Source: Neofusicoccum parvum
Lineage: Eukaryota; Ascomycota; Dothideomycetes; Botryosphaeriales; Botryosphaeriaceae
DNA: 64,000 bases
Direction of reading: 5' to 3'
Assembly (NCBI GenBank): GCA_020912385.1
Contig: CP087217.1
Span: 1,178,001-1,242,000, forward strand
A program made the translations under genes and the position numbers. The notes beneath the pieces are model-generated. The model searched no databases. It saw only the letters and a program-made list of their open reading frames with translations, and was not told the origin of the DNA. Positions 1 through 11,880 of the stretch are shown piece after piece. Every line of letters begins with the position of its first letter. Position 1 is the first letter of the stretch.

Positions 1-247
1 CAATGGGAGGCGGAGGAGGAGCCAGTGGGTGCCGAGCAAAGCTGAAGAAGTCGCGATGCTGCCAGTAGGGGATGAAGCCACGCTGAAAAGCTCCACAGGA
101 GTCTCGCCCGGACAAAGGGCTCGTGCGCTATCGCAGGCTATTAAATTTTTCGGCGCCTTTTTTTTTTCTTCTCCTTTCGCGCTCGAGCATCGTCCTGCCG
201 TTCCTTTCTAGAATTCTTTGTCTGCCTATGCTCCTCCGCGAGGTCCG

Positions 248-1441
248 ATGAGTGTCTTAGGCCCCTACCTTCCTCCAACGAGCAGCCTGCCTCCTATACG
301 CTCACTAGAAGCACTCACGGAGGAGCAGATTTCCTTGGCCCTGCAAAACCTCCACTTTCTCTACTGTCCGCTCCGCCCCTTTCAGTCGCACCTGAAGTCC
401 CGGAAACCGTCAAGAGCCAGCATCTCACCCACGCCGGTCGACTCCGGATACGTGTCCAGGAACGAAGACGACGACGATGCCGACGAGGACGCCGAGGACG
501 CGGCGGCCGCGCTGCGCGCCGACGAGTTCGAGCGCAGCTTCGCGGTGCGCTGGCTGACGGCCTTCATCGCGCGCGCCGACTCGGAGCTGGTGCGCGTCGG
601 CTCCGAAGAAGCGGCGCAGCGCCTCGTCGACGACGCCGCGTCCATCCTCGCATCGTTCAGCGAGACCACCGACCCGGACTCGGACGACGAGGACGCCGGG
701 CTGACGCGCGAGTTCGAGTTCGCGGTGAGCGCGACGGCAGCGGCGGCAGCAGCGGTCTCGGTCAAGCTCAACGACGCCCCGCTCAAGGGCACCGACCACA
801 CCGCCGTCGGCCTGCAGAGCTGGGGCGCCGCCATCGTGCTCTCCGGCCTCATCTGCGCCGACCCCGAGCGCTTCGGCCTTCCCACCCCGTCCGGCGCCAC
901 CATCGTCGAGCTCGGCGCCGGCACCGGCCTCGTCAGCCTGACCGTCGCCGCGCTCCTGCAGCAGCAGCACTCCAGACACCCGCCGCCCACCGTCGTCGCG
1001 ACCGACTTCCACCCGGCCGTCCTGGCCAACCTGCGCCGCAACGTCGCGGCCAACGCGTCGCCCGTGCTGGCCCGCCCGCTCGACTGGTCCGCCCCCGTGC
1101 TGGAGCCCCCGCTGGCCCCCCGCCGCGCCGCCGTCCTGCTCGCCGCCGACGTTGTGTACGCGCCCGAGCACGCGCGCTGGCTGCGCGACTGCGCCGCCGC
1201 GCTGCTCGCGCCCGCCGGCGCGTTCTGGCTCATCGCGACGGTGCGCAACGCCGGCCGCGGCGGCAAGTTTGAGGGCATCGTCGACACCGTCGAGGCGGCG
1301 TTTGGGGACTCGGATGCCTGCCCGACGGCGGAGGATGGGAAGGTGTTGGCGATTTTGGGGGTCGAGTGGGTGGAGAAGAGGAGGGGGGTGGGGAGGGGGG
1401 ATGAGAGTGGGTATAAGCTGTATAGGATTGGGTGGGCTTAG
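248..1441 (+). CDS. METTL21-like SAM-dependent protein methyltransferase
   Basis: Single-exon gene of 397 residues. The glycine-rich SAM-binding motif VELGAGTGLVSL lies near residues 219-230, followed by an acidic strand end (ATDFHP, about 253) and the late motif LLAADVVYAPE. This order, with the SWGAA stretch before motif I, is that of the Methyltransf_16 family, which methylates lysines of translation factors and chaperones. Residues 75-90 and 140-155 are acidic, low-complexity insertions. The frame stays open upstream to a TTG at 218, but the first ATG is at 248 and the protein from there looks complete. Coding GC is very high in the middle of the gene. The target protein cannot be predicted; FAM86/EEF2KMT-type and Rkm5-type enzymes are both possible. 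Confidence 0.8.
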   Translation: MSVLGPYLPPTSSLPPIRSLEALTEEQISLALQNLHFLYCPLRPFQSHLKSRKPSRASISPTPVDSGYVSRNEDDDDADEDAEDAAAALRADEFERSFAVRWLTAFIARADSELVRVGSEEAAQRLVDDAASILASFSETTDPDSDDEDAGLTREFEFAVSATAAAAAAVSVKLNDAPLKGTDHTAVGLQSWGAAIVLSGLICADPERFGLPTPSGATIVELGAGTGLVSLTVAALLQQQHSRHPPPTVVATDFHPAVLANLRRNVAANASPVLARPLDWSAPVLEPPLAPRRAAVLLAADVVYAPEHARWLRDCAAALLAPAGAFWLIATVRNAGRGGKFEGIVDTVEAAFGDSDACPTAEDGKVLAILGVEWVEKRRGVGRGDESGYKLYRIGWA

Positions 1442-3061
1442 ATTTTTTTCTTTTCTTTTCTTTTTTCGAATGTAAGAGTATAGAGCTCTAAGAGGGTAGA
1501 AGGAGTAGACATGGGTTCAAAGAGGACGAGCATAGAGAGAGGGTTTATAGAAAGAAGATGACAGAAGGGAATTATAGAGAGCACGAATAGACGAGGATGA
1601 TAGATGGTATAGACATACTTTAGACATTTTTCCTGGTTTTTCGGGTTTAGTAAGTACGAATATCTTCTCTTATCATCTCGGACATTTTCACCCAGCTATC
1701 GTCTCCATTTTTCAAGCACCTTTTTCTTTTATGTGTGTCGTCCGGTTGTAAGGGGCCACAAGCGATCGGCAAGTCAGCCGCAACACGGCGCGCCATCCAG
1801 ACGGGCCCACAACTCAACAGCAACAACAACCTCACCATATGCACACGCACCGCTCAATCCCTGAGAGGCAGGGCAGCCTCTCGTCTCTACACCGCACCAC
1901 CTGCTTCAACACCGTCTCCTCTACCGACTTCATCTCCATCCATCGCACTTGCGCCTACCGCCACGGCCAACGAACCTGCTTCTTGTCACGTCGCTGCCGT
2001 ATCCACTCGGCTCCCGCGACGGCGCAACAGACAATAGCGGCGGGCGGGCATCGTCTGCGAAAAATGACGCACGTGGGGAATGTCCTGAGAATTATGGGCC
2101 ACAGTGGGGCGTAGAGAAGATGTGCGTCATGCGCGAGAGAGGTGCTCGTTGGCCTATAGGACGACGCGTGAAGGGAGGAGGTGCGGGTGGTGTCCACGGA
2201 TGGTGGAAAGGTGGGGGTGGTTTGCATATGCGATGTGAGTCTGGTTTGGTTCTGTCTAATTCTTTCATCTCTTGGACCTATGGCTTGACATGCTGAAGGT
2301 TTAAGTCTGGTGTAGGTGTGTCTGCGGACAGCATTCGGGCATCTTTGTGGTAAGCAGCTGGGTGAGTGTTGGTGGCGGCGAGGATTGTGTTCCAGGGATT
2401 TGCCCTTGATTCATGGATGTCCAGGGTTCTTAAAGGTATATTCCTTTTACTATACTGTTCGAGTCAGCCAAGACAGGCTTGGTGTGCGTGTCGCGCCGGA
2501 GTATGAAGTGCTTTGCGCTCGTGAAAAAGAGGGTGTGAGCTAGAGTTTATACCTTGCCCATAAGCACGTCGTTCGGGCTATATATTCTTCGTTGCACTGG
2601 CATGGGCTAGGCCTGGAGAGGGGGCATGATGCTACCCAGTTTCCGAGTACACTTAGCGGGCTGTGCAACCTGGCAACCGGTGGGCCGTGCGCCGATTTGG
2701 TCAATACTGCTGTGGGGGCCATGCGGTTGATCTCCGCTCTCGTTCCACCTCCACAGCGGAGGTGGCTGATCCTTCCCGGGCGGCGTTAGCCGAATGCTTA
2801 CTGAACGCCGCAGCTACTCTTCCCCTTGCCCTTTTCGCCGCCTGTTGCGCTGCCAAGCTCAGGCAACTCAATCAATATGCACGTTCTAATGCACGCGCTG
2901 ACATGGGCCTGTCCAAACCGTTTTATTTGTGGCCCTGCGCCCCCAATCTTCAGAGACATTTGAGCCGGTGGTCTTTGCTGTCCTTTTGTCAGCGCGCCCA
3001 ATGCTGCTGTCTTTGCTTTCCCACCTTGGCGAATCCGCAGACCCGCCCCTAACCTGACTCC
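1442..3061. other. intergenic, no gene recognised
   Basis: The start holds pyrimidine-rich, probably 3' UTR sequence of the methyltransferase gene (T tract 1442-1466). The short open frames at 1.7-3.0 kb overlap on both strands, lack recognisable motifs and have no convincing splice partners. The last few hundred bases are probably promoter and 5' leader of the next gene. Confidence 0.6.
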
Positions 3062-4628
3062 ATGTCGAAAGGACAACCGCCAGCGCCGGATTACAGCACG
3101 CTCGAGGTCGACGAGGGCGCACAGCTGCCTGAGCCATACAAGCAAAAAAACGACCATGAGCTGCCCGAGGCGATCAATACCACCGGCAAAGAAGTCGTGG
3201 GCCCCGCCACACCCGCCTCGAGGAAACCGACAATATGTGGTCTGCGCAGGAAACTGTTTTGGATAGCGCTCGCCGTCGCGGTCTTGGTCATCGTCGGCGT
3301 CGGCCTCGGGGTCGGTCTGGGCGTGGGCTTGACGAGGAATAAGAGCTCTTCCAGCACAGCGAGCAGCACATCAGACAGCAGCACAGCAAACAGCACCATG
3401 CCCTACCGTCAGGGCGTCGCCGCGAACTCGCGCCTCGCCGCCAACAACTACACGGACGCGTCGGGTGTGGTGCACTCACAGCTCTACTACCAGGACAACT
3501 CGCTGGACATCTGGAACGCCGACTTCAACAACTCCACCAACCGCTGGTCGCTCGCCCCCGTCCGCGCCGACAACAACCGCACCGACATGACGCCCAAGAA
3601 CGGCACCCCCATCGCAGCCGGCAACTGGTGGCACGACAACAACGACGGCGTAAGCATTGCCCTCGGGCCCTCCCGCCCCTCGCCCTCCATCCACAAACTA
3701 ACGCACCGCCGCCACAGCTCGCCGACTTCCGCGTCTTCTGGGTCGACGGCAGCTCCATGATCCGCGCCGTCTTCGTGCTCAACGAGTCCATCGCCACCTC
3801 GGGCTGGTCCACGCTGTCGCAGCTGGACGCGTGGATCCCGGTCGACGCGACGTCGCAGCTGGTCGAGTACCTGCCCATGTGCAACCAGAACACGACGTGC
3901 AACTCGGCCGACTTCGTCGGCTTCGAGAGCCCGAACTCCGAGGGCGTGCGCCTGCAGTGGCCCTTCGCCAACGGCGACAACGGCAGGCTCGTGGCCGACG
4001 GCGGCGTGCCGGCCGACGCCGGGACGGCCATGGCGGTGGCCCCGATACCGGAGATCGCGAAGAGGAACGACAGCTACCCGACCGTGGCGCTGTATTTGGT
4101 GGGTGGGGGCGCGCTGGTGGAGTTGAGGGGCGGTGCGTTTATCGATTGGGAGAATACGAATCTGGAGGGTGAGTTTGTGCGCCTGCGGCTTGCGAAGCCT
4201 TTTGTATTTTCCTGCTCTTTTTGTTCCTTTGTTCTTTTAATTCTCGGTTCAGGGCCCCGTTGCTAACAAGTGTGAAACTCTTTGCAGTTGATGGGAGCCA
4301 TGTAACGGTGGACAGCGGCGCTCAGCTCGCGGCGCTTTCGCAGTACAGAGAGGACGACTACAACGTGCAGGTTCTGATGTCGCAGACCAACGGCGGCGTG
4401 AAGATGGCGTACATGAACGGAGATGGGTGGAACTCCACGGACTCGGTCGAAGGTATGGAGAACGTGTTGCCGTTGTCACCCATCGCGGCCAATCAGCTCG
4501 GCCGGGTTTACGCAATGGAGAACGGGACCGACGGCGGAGCCCAGATCGTGGAGTGGCAGCGGATAACTGGTTCGATGCCGAGTTTTGAGCGCGTGGGTGT
4601 GGTGGATACCACAGGTAATGCGGTGTGA
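3062..4628 (+). CDS. type II membrane protein, lectin-like beta-propeller ectodomain
   Basis: Three exons, 3062-3649, 3718-4168 and 4288-4628, give about 460 residues. The introns have good donors (GTAAGC, GTGAGT), and the second has a CTAAC branch site at 4262-4268. The N-terminal 64 residues are polar, followed by one membrane helix (about 66-90, VLVIVGVGLGVGLGVGL) next to basic residues, then a Ser/Thr-rich stalk and an extracellular domain. The ectodomain repeats short sheets around Trp/Tyr and Asn-Gly (LYYQDNSLDIWN, NWWHDN, FRVFWVDG, VKMAYMNGDGW). That pattern resembles the fucose-specific lectin (AAL-type) propellers common in ascomycete membrane proteins. Many NxS/T sequons fit secretion. 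The fold is an inference; sugar binding is not shown. Confidence 0.72.
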
Positions 4629-6478
4629 ACCGTCCATTTCATTGGAGTTTTCAGGCGGTCTGTGCTGCGGGTCACGATATTAGCAGCGTCCATGATGATT
4701 AAAGATACCTCAAAAGAATCAATGTTTTATTTTTCTTAGTAGTATCTGCACTACAGAAGTTTTGGTCGCGTGACGGACGATTCAGTAAAGGCATGTGTAG
4801 TTGAGTAACAGAACTCATATTGGCATATCTTTCAAGGCCATACATAGAGAAGGCGGCTTCCTCAGCTTGGTGACGCTACCGGCTAGTGGTAATGGCGTTG
4901 TCGGTAGCGGCGTTCACAGTGAGCTTCTCTCTCCTTAACGGGAAGAATCAACGCAGGCATCCCGAGGATTGCATGCCTGCTAAGACCACGCCAAATGCCA
5001 AGCGGAGATTCTGACTGATTACAGACTTTGCGAATGAAATCCAGATGATAACCTCCACGTCTTGTTCCCTGGGTTAATAGATATAATTTTAACTTCCAAA
5101 CGCTGCTGTTGCTCGAATCCTGTCCCCAAAATATGGAGCTTTCAGTCACAGAACATATAAATTTCCTCTACATAGGTAGAAGATATGATGCATACCGCTC
5201 TACCACCTTTCGAGCGAGGAGTCTCAAAGTTGGGGAATGCATCGCTGCGGTCGATGAGATATCCTTTGGATGAATCGACTCACAGAGGTTGACGCGGGGA
5301 TTCAGGCTCCGTACGCGTCATCGTATCAGCAAGCCATTAACCTTAAAGCTTAAAGCTAAGCTTATAATTCTTTTAAAAAAATGTGCACATTGGAAGCTCC
5401 CCTGTTGGGTTCGAGCTGATGCGCATTGTTTTCGAGCTCGTCTATTCTCGCAGCCCCGCGGACGCGCGGTAGCACAGCTCCAAAGCTCGCCATTTTTCAT
5501 GCTTATTACGCAACTACAGTGCATATGCAGTAGCTCAGACAGGCGGCGCAGTGTGCTCATTCGTCATCAGAAGCATCCAGTCCGCAGGAAGCGCTTGCCG
5601 GCTCTCTCCCCAAACATGCGAATGCGGTGGGATGTCTGTGAGGCACGCAACGCATCACGGCAAGAGAATACGAGCCACTGAGCCAGTATTTAAAATTACC
5701 CGCTCGATTCGAATCTCTCCGCACCGCTACGATTCAACCACACAGCCCCAAACCGGCGCCGGCCCCTGTCAGCCGGGTCCGCAGTCGCAGGAGTGTTCCA
5801 AACCCCGCGCCCCCGTCCACTGCTCGCGTGCGGCTTCCCGCGCGCGTCAGCCCACCCAGCCACCATGCCGTCCCGACACAAGTTTGAAGCTTGGCTAAAG
5901 CTTGGCCTGCAGTGACCCTGCGTGTCCAAAAGCTTGTCTGGACTTGGCTTTGGAACTAAGCTCATGGTGAGGTTTTGGTGTGTCTCAACTCCCAGCGGCC
6001 GCCGCCCAATGGGCGCGCCTCGCTTGCATGCCGACCACCACGTCTGGCACTGTGCGTTTGGCTAGAGCCACTGGCCGGCGGTGCTCGAAAAACACCGCAC
6101 TGGCGAAGACTGCCTCGCCTCTCTGACGTGCTGATTGTCAGCGCAAGGCGTCGCAAGGCCAGAGCAGCCTGACCGGCCCCGACGACCGGCCCCGAAGCCA
6201 CAGGGGCACTCTGCTAACGCCATCTGGCTCAGACCGATGTCCAGAAAACCGTCCACCATGAGGATTGCCGCCCAGCAACGGCAACAGCAGACCCCTCCAT
6301 GCGGAGACCAGGCCGCGGACGGCAGGCGGCATGATGGAGACAGGACCTGCCTCAGGACCAGTCATCCCAGGAACTCGATGAATATAAATGAGTCCTCCAA
6401 CTGGCGTCAAGACCTGCCAGACAACAGCAATCAACCACTCTCTTTTACTGCAGGTCAGGACTTTACTACATAATCATC
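4629..6478. other. intergenic, no gene recognised
   Basis: The 4.7-5.4 kb part is AT-richer, with short T and A tracts; the 5.7-6.4 kb part is GC-richer. No open frame has recognisable motifs or a plausible exon chain, and no tRNA-like fold was found by eye. The last 100 bases carry the TATA box of the next gene. Confidence 0.6.
6383..6388 (+). promoter_or_regulatory. TATA box of the KKG/GST-repeat gene
   Basis: TATAAA lies 96 bp before the ATG at 6479. The distance is plausible for an ascomycete core promoter with a short leader. There is no experimental support. Confidence 0.5.
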
Positions 6479-7749
6479 ATGCGTTTCTCCTACAGCACCC
6501 TGCTGGCTCTGGCCTCAGTCAGCACCCTCACGGCCGCCCTCCCCGCAGGCGGGAAGACCAACAACACCGCATCCGCCGTCGGCGATGCCAATAATAATAA
6601 TCAGCTCGGCGCTCTGGGTGGGGAGCTCAACGCTCTGCTCGACAGCCTTCCGAGTAAGCCTCTCCCGCACATTCCTCTACTCGCCCGTTTTCCATCTTCC
6701 CCAAAATCCCTCCTACTCTCTCCTTACCTCCAACCAACCCACTAATCCGCTTCCCAGAGCGCGACGACACCGACGTCGCCACCGTCGACGACGAGGAAGA
6801 CGAGGTTTCCGACCTTGCCGTCGACCCGTCCACCCGCCGCCTGACCCGCGCTGCCAAGAAAGGCAAGAAGGGAAAGAAGGGCAAGAAGGGCAAGGGCAAG
6901 AAGAAGGGCAAGAAGGCGGGTGCCGCTGGAGCCGGGGCCGCTGCCGCTGGCGCCGGTACTGCCAATGCCGGCACTGCCGGTACTGCTGGGACTGCTGATG
7001 CTGGCACCGCTGGCACGGCCGGTGCGGCCAACACGGGCTCGACCGCCAGCACGGGCTCGACCGCCAGCACGGGCTCGACCGCCGGCACCGCCAACGCCGC
7101 CGGCGCCGCCGCCGGAAACCGCAAGCTCGCGGTGCGGTTCGGCGACGTGAGCGAGGCCCTCGCGCTCGAGGAGAGGGACGCGGAGCCGGAGGCGGAGTTC
7201 GACGAGCTGGAGGCCAGGGAGCCGAAGAAGGGCAAGAAGGGGAAGAAGGGCAAGAAGGGTAAGAAGGGTAAGGGCAAGAAGAAGGGCAAGAAGGCGGGTG
7301 CCGCCGGGGCTGGCGCCGCGGCTGCCGGTGCGGGTACCGCTAATGCCGGCACTGCTGGTGCGGCTGGTGCGGGTACGGCTGGCACTGCCGGCACGGCTAG
7401 CACAGGTGCGAAGGGCTCGACCGGCTCGACTGCGAGCACGGGCTCCACCGGTTCGACGGCCAATACGGGCTCGACTGGCTCAACTGCTAACACGGGTTCG
7501 ACTGGCCCAACTGCCAACACGGGCTCGACTGGCTCTACCGCCAACACGGGCTCCACCGGCAGCACGGGCTCGACGGCGAACACCGGAGCCACCGGCAACA
7601 CGGGCTCATCCAGCTCGACGAGCGGCACGGGCTCGACGGCCGACACGGGCGCGACCGGCTCCACGGGGTCCACGAGCAGCAGCGGCAACACCGGGTCGAC
7701 GGCCGACACGGGCTCGACTGGAACGAGCGGATCCGCCAACGAGGCGTGA
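6479..7749 (+). CDS. secreted low-complexity protein with duplicated KKG and GST/ANT repeats
   Basis: Two exons, 6479-6653 and 6758-7749, give 388 residues. The intron has GTAAGC and CCCAG sites with a CTAAT-like branch. A clear signal peptide ([20 protein letters not shown]) opens the protein. The splice junction creates LPKRDD, a possible Kex2 cut. The mature part holds two copies of one module: a Lys-Gly block ([17 protein letters not shown]), then an Ala/Gly stretch (AGAAGAGAAAAGAG), then Gly-Ser-Thr repeats. The second copy ends in a long run of nine-residue units of the type GSTGSTANT. An acidic spacer with KLAVRFGDV separates the modules. No enzymatic domain is visible. A cell-surface or matrix protein, cationic and probably O-glycosylated, is the best inference. 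Confidence 0.8.
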
Positions 7750-7978
7750 GGGGCCGGCACCGCGGCTGGTGCGGCTTGAGACGGCAGGAAAGACGGGGGG
7801 AAGGGATCCATGGGCGTGGCCGCCTCCTGGTGAGGCCGGAATGTATGATTAGTGGATAGTCTCTCCTCGTGTCTTGTGGTCGATTTAATACACGACGTCT
7901 CCCGCGTGTGGTTGGATCGGTGTGAAGGTTTATGCGATTGATGTGGTGTTCATCCGGTTCCGCAAAGGAGCGTTGTAA

Positions 7979-10447
7979 CTACAGATCTCTCAATCCACCG
8001 TGCGGAAAGCTTGCCCGACCATTCTCTCGTTGGTCGCCTTCGAATGTTAGGAATTCCCAGCTGGAATCAGGTGTGGGAATACGGATATCCTGAAGCTGAT
8101 CAAGGTCGAACCAGGGAGCCCAAGCGGATTCTTCGGATTCATTGGTGCATTGTAAGTTCAGCTGGGGGACCAAATTCTCCGTGCTCCCATCTTGAGCTGT
8201 AGTTCTCCAGGTGTCGTTTAGGGGCTCTGTAGAGGAACCAACCGGAGATATTTGAGCCGATGTTCTGGTTTCAGGACAGTTTTGTTCTTCAGATCGAGCT
8301 GGAGCTCTGACGTCGTTTGTCTCGGCGGTTTCGAGGGTCTCCGATCTCCGTTCTTGTTGCCGGAAGAGAGAAATCAACTCTCCCTGTGACCTGCGAACAA
8401 TATCCGGTAGCTGGCTTCTCAACCACTCTTCCAGACCTTGAGTGCCACTTTCAATGGCTACTTCAAGTCCCCTCCTGACGAGGTCAGGTAGTCGCTCGCG
8501 ACTAAAATGGTCGTAGCGTTCAAGGATATGGGAGTCTGACATGGACGAGAGTTCATCATTCGCGTCGTAGTCGCAGTCTACAGCATTATTAGAAAGATTT
8601 CGCAGACCTGAACAAATGTTTTCGTCCAACTCACATGGATCCGGTGTGCAGCTTGCATCAACGTATGGGAACAGAACGAGGAAAACTCGCTTCCATTTAT
8701 CCTCCTCCGAGTTCTGCCCTTTTGACCGCTTCTTGCACTTCAGCAAGGCCTCTTGATCGTTTGTGATGACCTGAATTTCGGGATCTTCTGGAAGCTGAAC
8801 ACATCTTTCATCCTCTCGCAGATGAGAATTTAACGCAGCATCGTTGTCGAAACTCTGGAAGCATCGACCACACCGGTTCGGAACTCTGTGCTCTCTGTAT
8901 ATGTGCTCTCTGCATGATGAAGTTAAACCCGGAGCTACGTGTCACAGCAATCGATTGGCTACTTACTTGACTCGTGAGACGGAGCCGAACCCTGGGAAGT
9001 AGCAGGAGGCTGCCTTTGGGGGTCTTGGCGAGAATTTCTTGAAGAATGGACAAGCTAATCTCCTGGTTATGCTTTGAGATTCGGAATCATCCGTGCTTGC
9101 CGTCTTCAGACGCTTTCTTCTCCCAGAGTTGCCGTTAGAGCTCTTGCTGGAACCTCTAGCACATCGTTTGTCCTTTTGGTTGGAGGATGTCTTGCTGCAA
9201 GCATCGGATTGATTTGACTGATGTTCTTCTCGGTCTTGACCACATTCACCCCCGGTATTCTTGTTGGCTGCGTTGCTTCCTCTTGTATTTTCAGTTCGAT
9301 CCGCAAGACTAACCTCGCTATCTGAATCAGATTCTCCAAGAGTGGAAGAGTCTACATCTGATTCTTCATCACCCGAAGAGTTTGGCTCCGATCTGAAAGT
9401 TTCCAGAAACGTTTCCATCACGCGATCCACAATTTTCCTCTTCATAGGTGAAAGAGCCGATCGTAGGATATCGGATTTGACCGAACGTGAAATGTCACTC
9501 GATGACTGGGAGAACTCCGTATCGTTGGATTCTCGTTCGGAAGGACTGTCTTCGGCGTCGGGCACATGGGGGTTGTTTTGATGCCAGCGTTCCTCCAAGG
9601 AGCCATGATCGCCGTGCAATTCTGTGCGACCAGCATCTATTCCACCTCTTAAGCGGGCCTGAGATGATTCACTAGTGATGTCGCCATTACCATACAGGCG
9701 TAGGCTCTGGTCCCTTTTGTCGACTGGCATACTTCGCTTCCCTTGGTTGGATTCTTGGTGTCCTGGGAAGTCGTACAACGTAAACAACGGATCTTCCGTA
9801 CTCATGCTTGTAGGTTCTGCACCCCGTGAAGTAGTAATACCAGCAGTGTTGGGGACATCCGAGACTTCGACATCGGTCTCAGTATTCTTGATCTTGGCCA
9901 TCCGTCTCACTCTCCTGCTTCGAAGACGTGGGTCTTGGTTACTGTTCCTCCAGCTGTCGACCGCGCGGTGGATCAATCCACGCTTGCCGCGCAAGCACGG
10001 GTTCAGCTGGGCGAGCGCCCATCCGACCGTGTTGCACTCGGTCTCGTAATGAAGGCGGTTTCCCTTGTACTGATCCTTGTGGCAGCACGCGCGCGGGTAA
10101 ACGCAGTTCTCCGTCTTGAATTCCTGCGGGAGCTCGTCGACGTTGACCGACTCGACGTCGCAGCGGATGGTGTACTCCATCTTCACGCGATCTCTCGAGT
10201 ACTCAAATGCGATCCACCGAAAGCCATTTTGGTCTTGCCTAACGACCAGCGGAGCTGTGGCGGGGATCGGACCGGGTGCGGTATGCATGCCTGCACTGCC
10301 GGGAGGTCCAGTCGGGGTGCCTTGAGGGGGACCCAATCCCGAATGTGGTCTCTGCATCGGGGTCTGGATGAGCTTCGTTCTCGGGCTGCCAACCGTGTGA
10401 TCTGACAGCAAATCATACGGCGACGGATGCGTCTGGTAATACGGCAT
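7979..10447 (-). CDS. DUF8032 protein fused to a fungal C2H2/C2HC zinc-finger region
   Basis: Two exons, 10447-8967 and 8909-7979, joined across a 57 nt GTAAGT intron, give 803 residues. Residues about 70-185 are a full DUF8032 domain: the WIAFEYSRDRVKMEYTIRCD stretch, the Cys pairs in ENCVYPRACCHKDQ, then ETECNTVGWALAQLNPCL and the basic end DPRLRSRRVRR. A long acidic, Ser-rich linker follows. The C-terminal third matches the fungal zinc-finger type that runs ACPFFKKFSP, GFGSVSRVKEHIYREH, then RCGRCFQSF...LNSHLRE...C, with the KWKRVFLVLFP block after it. The intron falls exactly between VSRVK and EHIYREH, which supports the join. The protein is probably nuclear; its DNA target and role are unknown. 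Confidence 0.82.
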
Positions 10448-10990
10448 TTCCGAGCCCGGCGTCCCGCAGAACGGCCGGCGGCGCTACCTATACTGTGGGG
10501 GCTGGGTCGATGCTGGTTTGTTGGATTGTTGTGAGTTGACATAGATTGGCGGGCGTTGAATGGTCGCGGTCGGTGGGGGGTTCAGAATCCCGTAACCCGA
10601 ATGTTTCGTCTCACTGGAGTGCAGCTTATCTTGCTCCTCCTCGGCGCTTAAGCTGTTTCTGATGAGAGAAATTTGATGTGGACACTTAAGCAAGTGGACG
10701 GCCGACGTGCGGGAAGGCTGATGCTAAGATTCGTGGACGGACGTCTGGCTTTAAAGCAGATGATATCTCCACCCCGCAAGGCTGAGGCTGGATTGTGCGC
10801 ATTTGCGCATGACTGTCACCGCGAGCTGCGCCACTTGGTCCGAGCGAGGCGCTGACAGCCCATCCTGCAAGCCAATGGCGAGCCAGAAACCAAAACGCAT
10901 GCGGCTTAAGCGAATCCAATGGGAAAATGCCTCACGGAAGCACCTTTTGACGGTCACTGGAAATGCTCTTTGCGGCGCCCAGCGGTACGG
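10448..10990. other. intergenic, no gene recognised
   Basis: This lies between the start of the DUF8032 gene and the 3' end of the EBP-type gene, both on the minus strand. It probably holds the DUF8032 gene promoter and 5' leader. No coding signal was seen. Confidence 0.6.
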
Positions 10991-11880
10991 CTAGGACTGA
11001 GATCGTTCCTGAGTGCGGCCACTGCCTGTGCTGATCCCGTGATGCTTTGGTGGAGGATGACTGACCATGAACATTAGATCTTCATCTGTGCGCCGAGAAA
11101 AAGGTGGGGGCCACCTACACGCAGGAACCACAATCCAGAAAGCATTCATAACGACAAAATAGCCCCAGAAGTAGAGCGCCTCAGGACGAGAATGCAACAC
11201 CCCCTTCTGCATGTCCAAGATGCTCGTCACATAGTACAGCGTGTCGCTGAAGAGATGCCCCGTCGAGACAAGAGCCTGAGACGGGAGCCTGTACGGTGAA
11301 TCGGACACGATGAACCATGAAGTCAGGAGCGAAAGCGGGCCCCACACGAACTGAGGGTGGAGGCATAAGCAGGTGCGGGTGGAACCAGCAGGTCAGCGCG
11401 GAATGACGCAGGGAAGACGTACAACGGTGATGGTCTCCAACGTCAAGACCAACGAGTCGGCTGCCAGGTACCGCGAATCGGACTTTGCGTACTCCTTCCA
11501 CAACTGGCCGAAGAAGTCTTGCATTGCGGGCATGTGTGGGTGGTTGAGGATGAAGTAGCCTTCGAAGAAACAGTGGAGCGAGCCAGCTGAATGCGGGAAG
11601 CAAATGTCAACACCATGCACGGCTGATTGGCAACTGAGGCAGCACCAGCGGCGTTGTCTCTGCCCGCTCGTTCACGGAACTTACATAAGACAAACCAAAG
11701 CGCCAGGAACTGGTCGAGACCGCTGATGGATGGGCGGTATCTCCGGGACAAAAGGAGTGCGGTTCCCAAGATCACGGATGCGCCAGCTGAGAACCCGAGT
11801 AGCAAGGTCACCAGACCGATGGTGTTGTCGGTATATCCCGACAGCTCGAGGTCAAGCGGATAATAAGGATGGTTGGCCAT
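10991..11880 (-). CDS. EBP-type 3-beta-hydroxysteroid Delta8-Delta7 isomerase
   Basis: Three exons, 11880-11685, 11586-11423 and 11350-10991, give 239 residues, close to human EBP (230). The protein should move the sterol double bond from C8 to C7 in the ER membrane. It carries the EXPERA layout: HPYYPLDL at the start, SLHCFFEGYF, QLWKEYAKSDSRY, LETITV, FVWGPLSL and YFWGYFVVMNAFW. His70, Glu74 and Glu116 have the same spacing as the human active-site residues His76, Glu80 and Glu122; Asn189 and Trp192 also correspond. The frame is open to an ATG at 11967, but the MANHPYY start at 11880 fits the family. Most ascomycetes do this step with the unrelated ERG2 protein, so this may be an extra or specialised isomerase. 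Confidence 0.88.

Noticed and set aside
6627..7811. Minus-strand frame of 394 residues rich in EPVEPVLAV repeats
   Set aside because: It is the antisense shadow of the KKG/GST repeat gene, which has a signal peptide and a valid intron on the plus strand.
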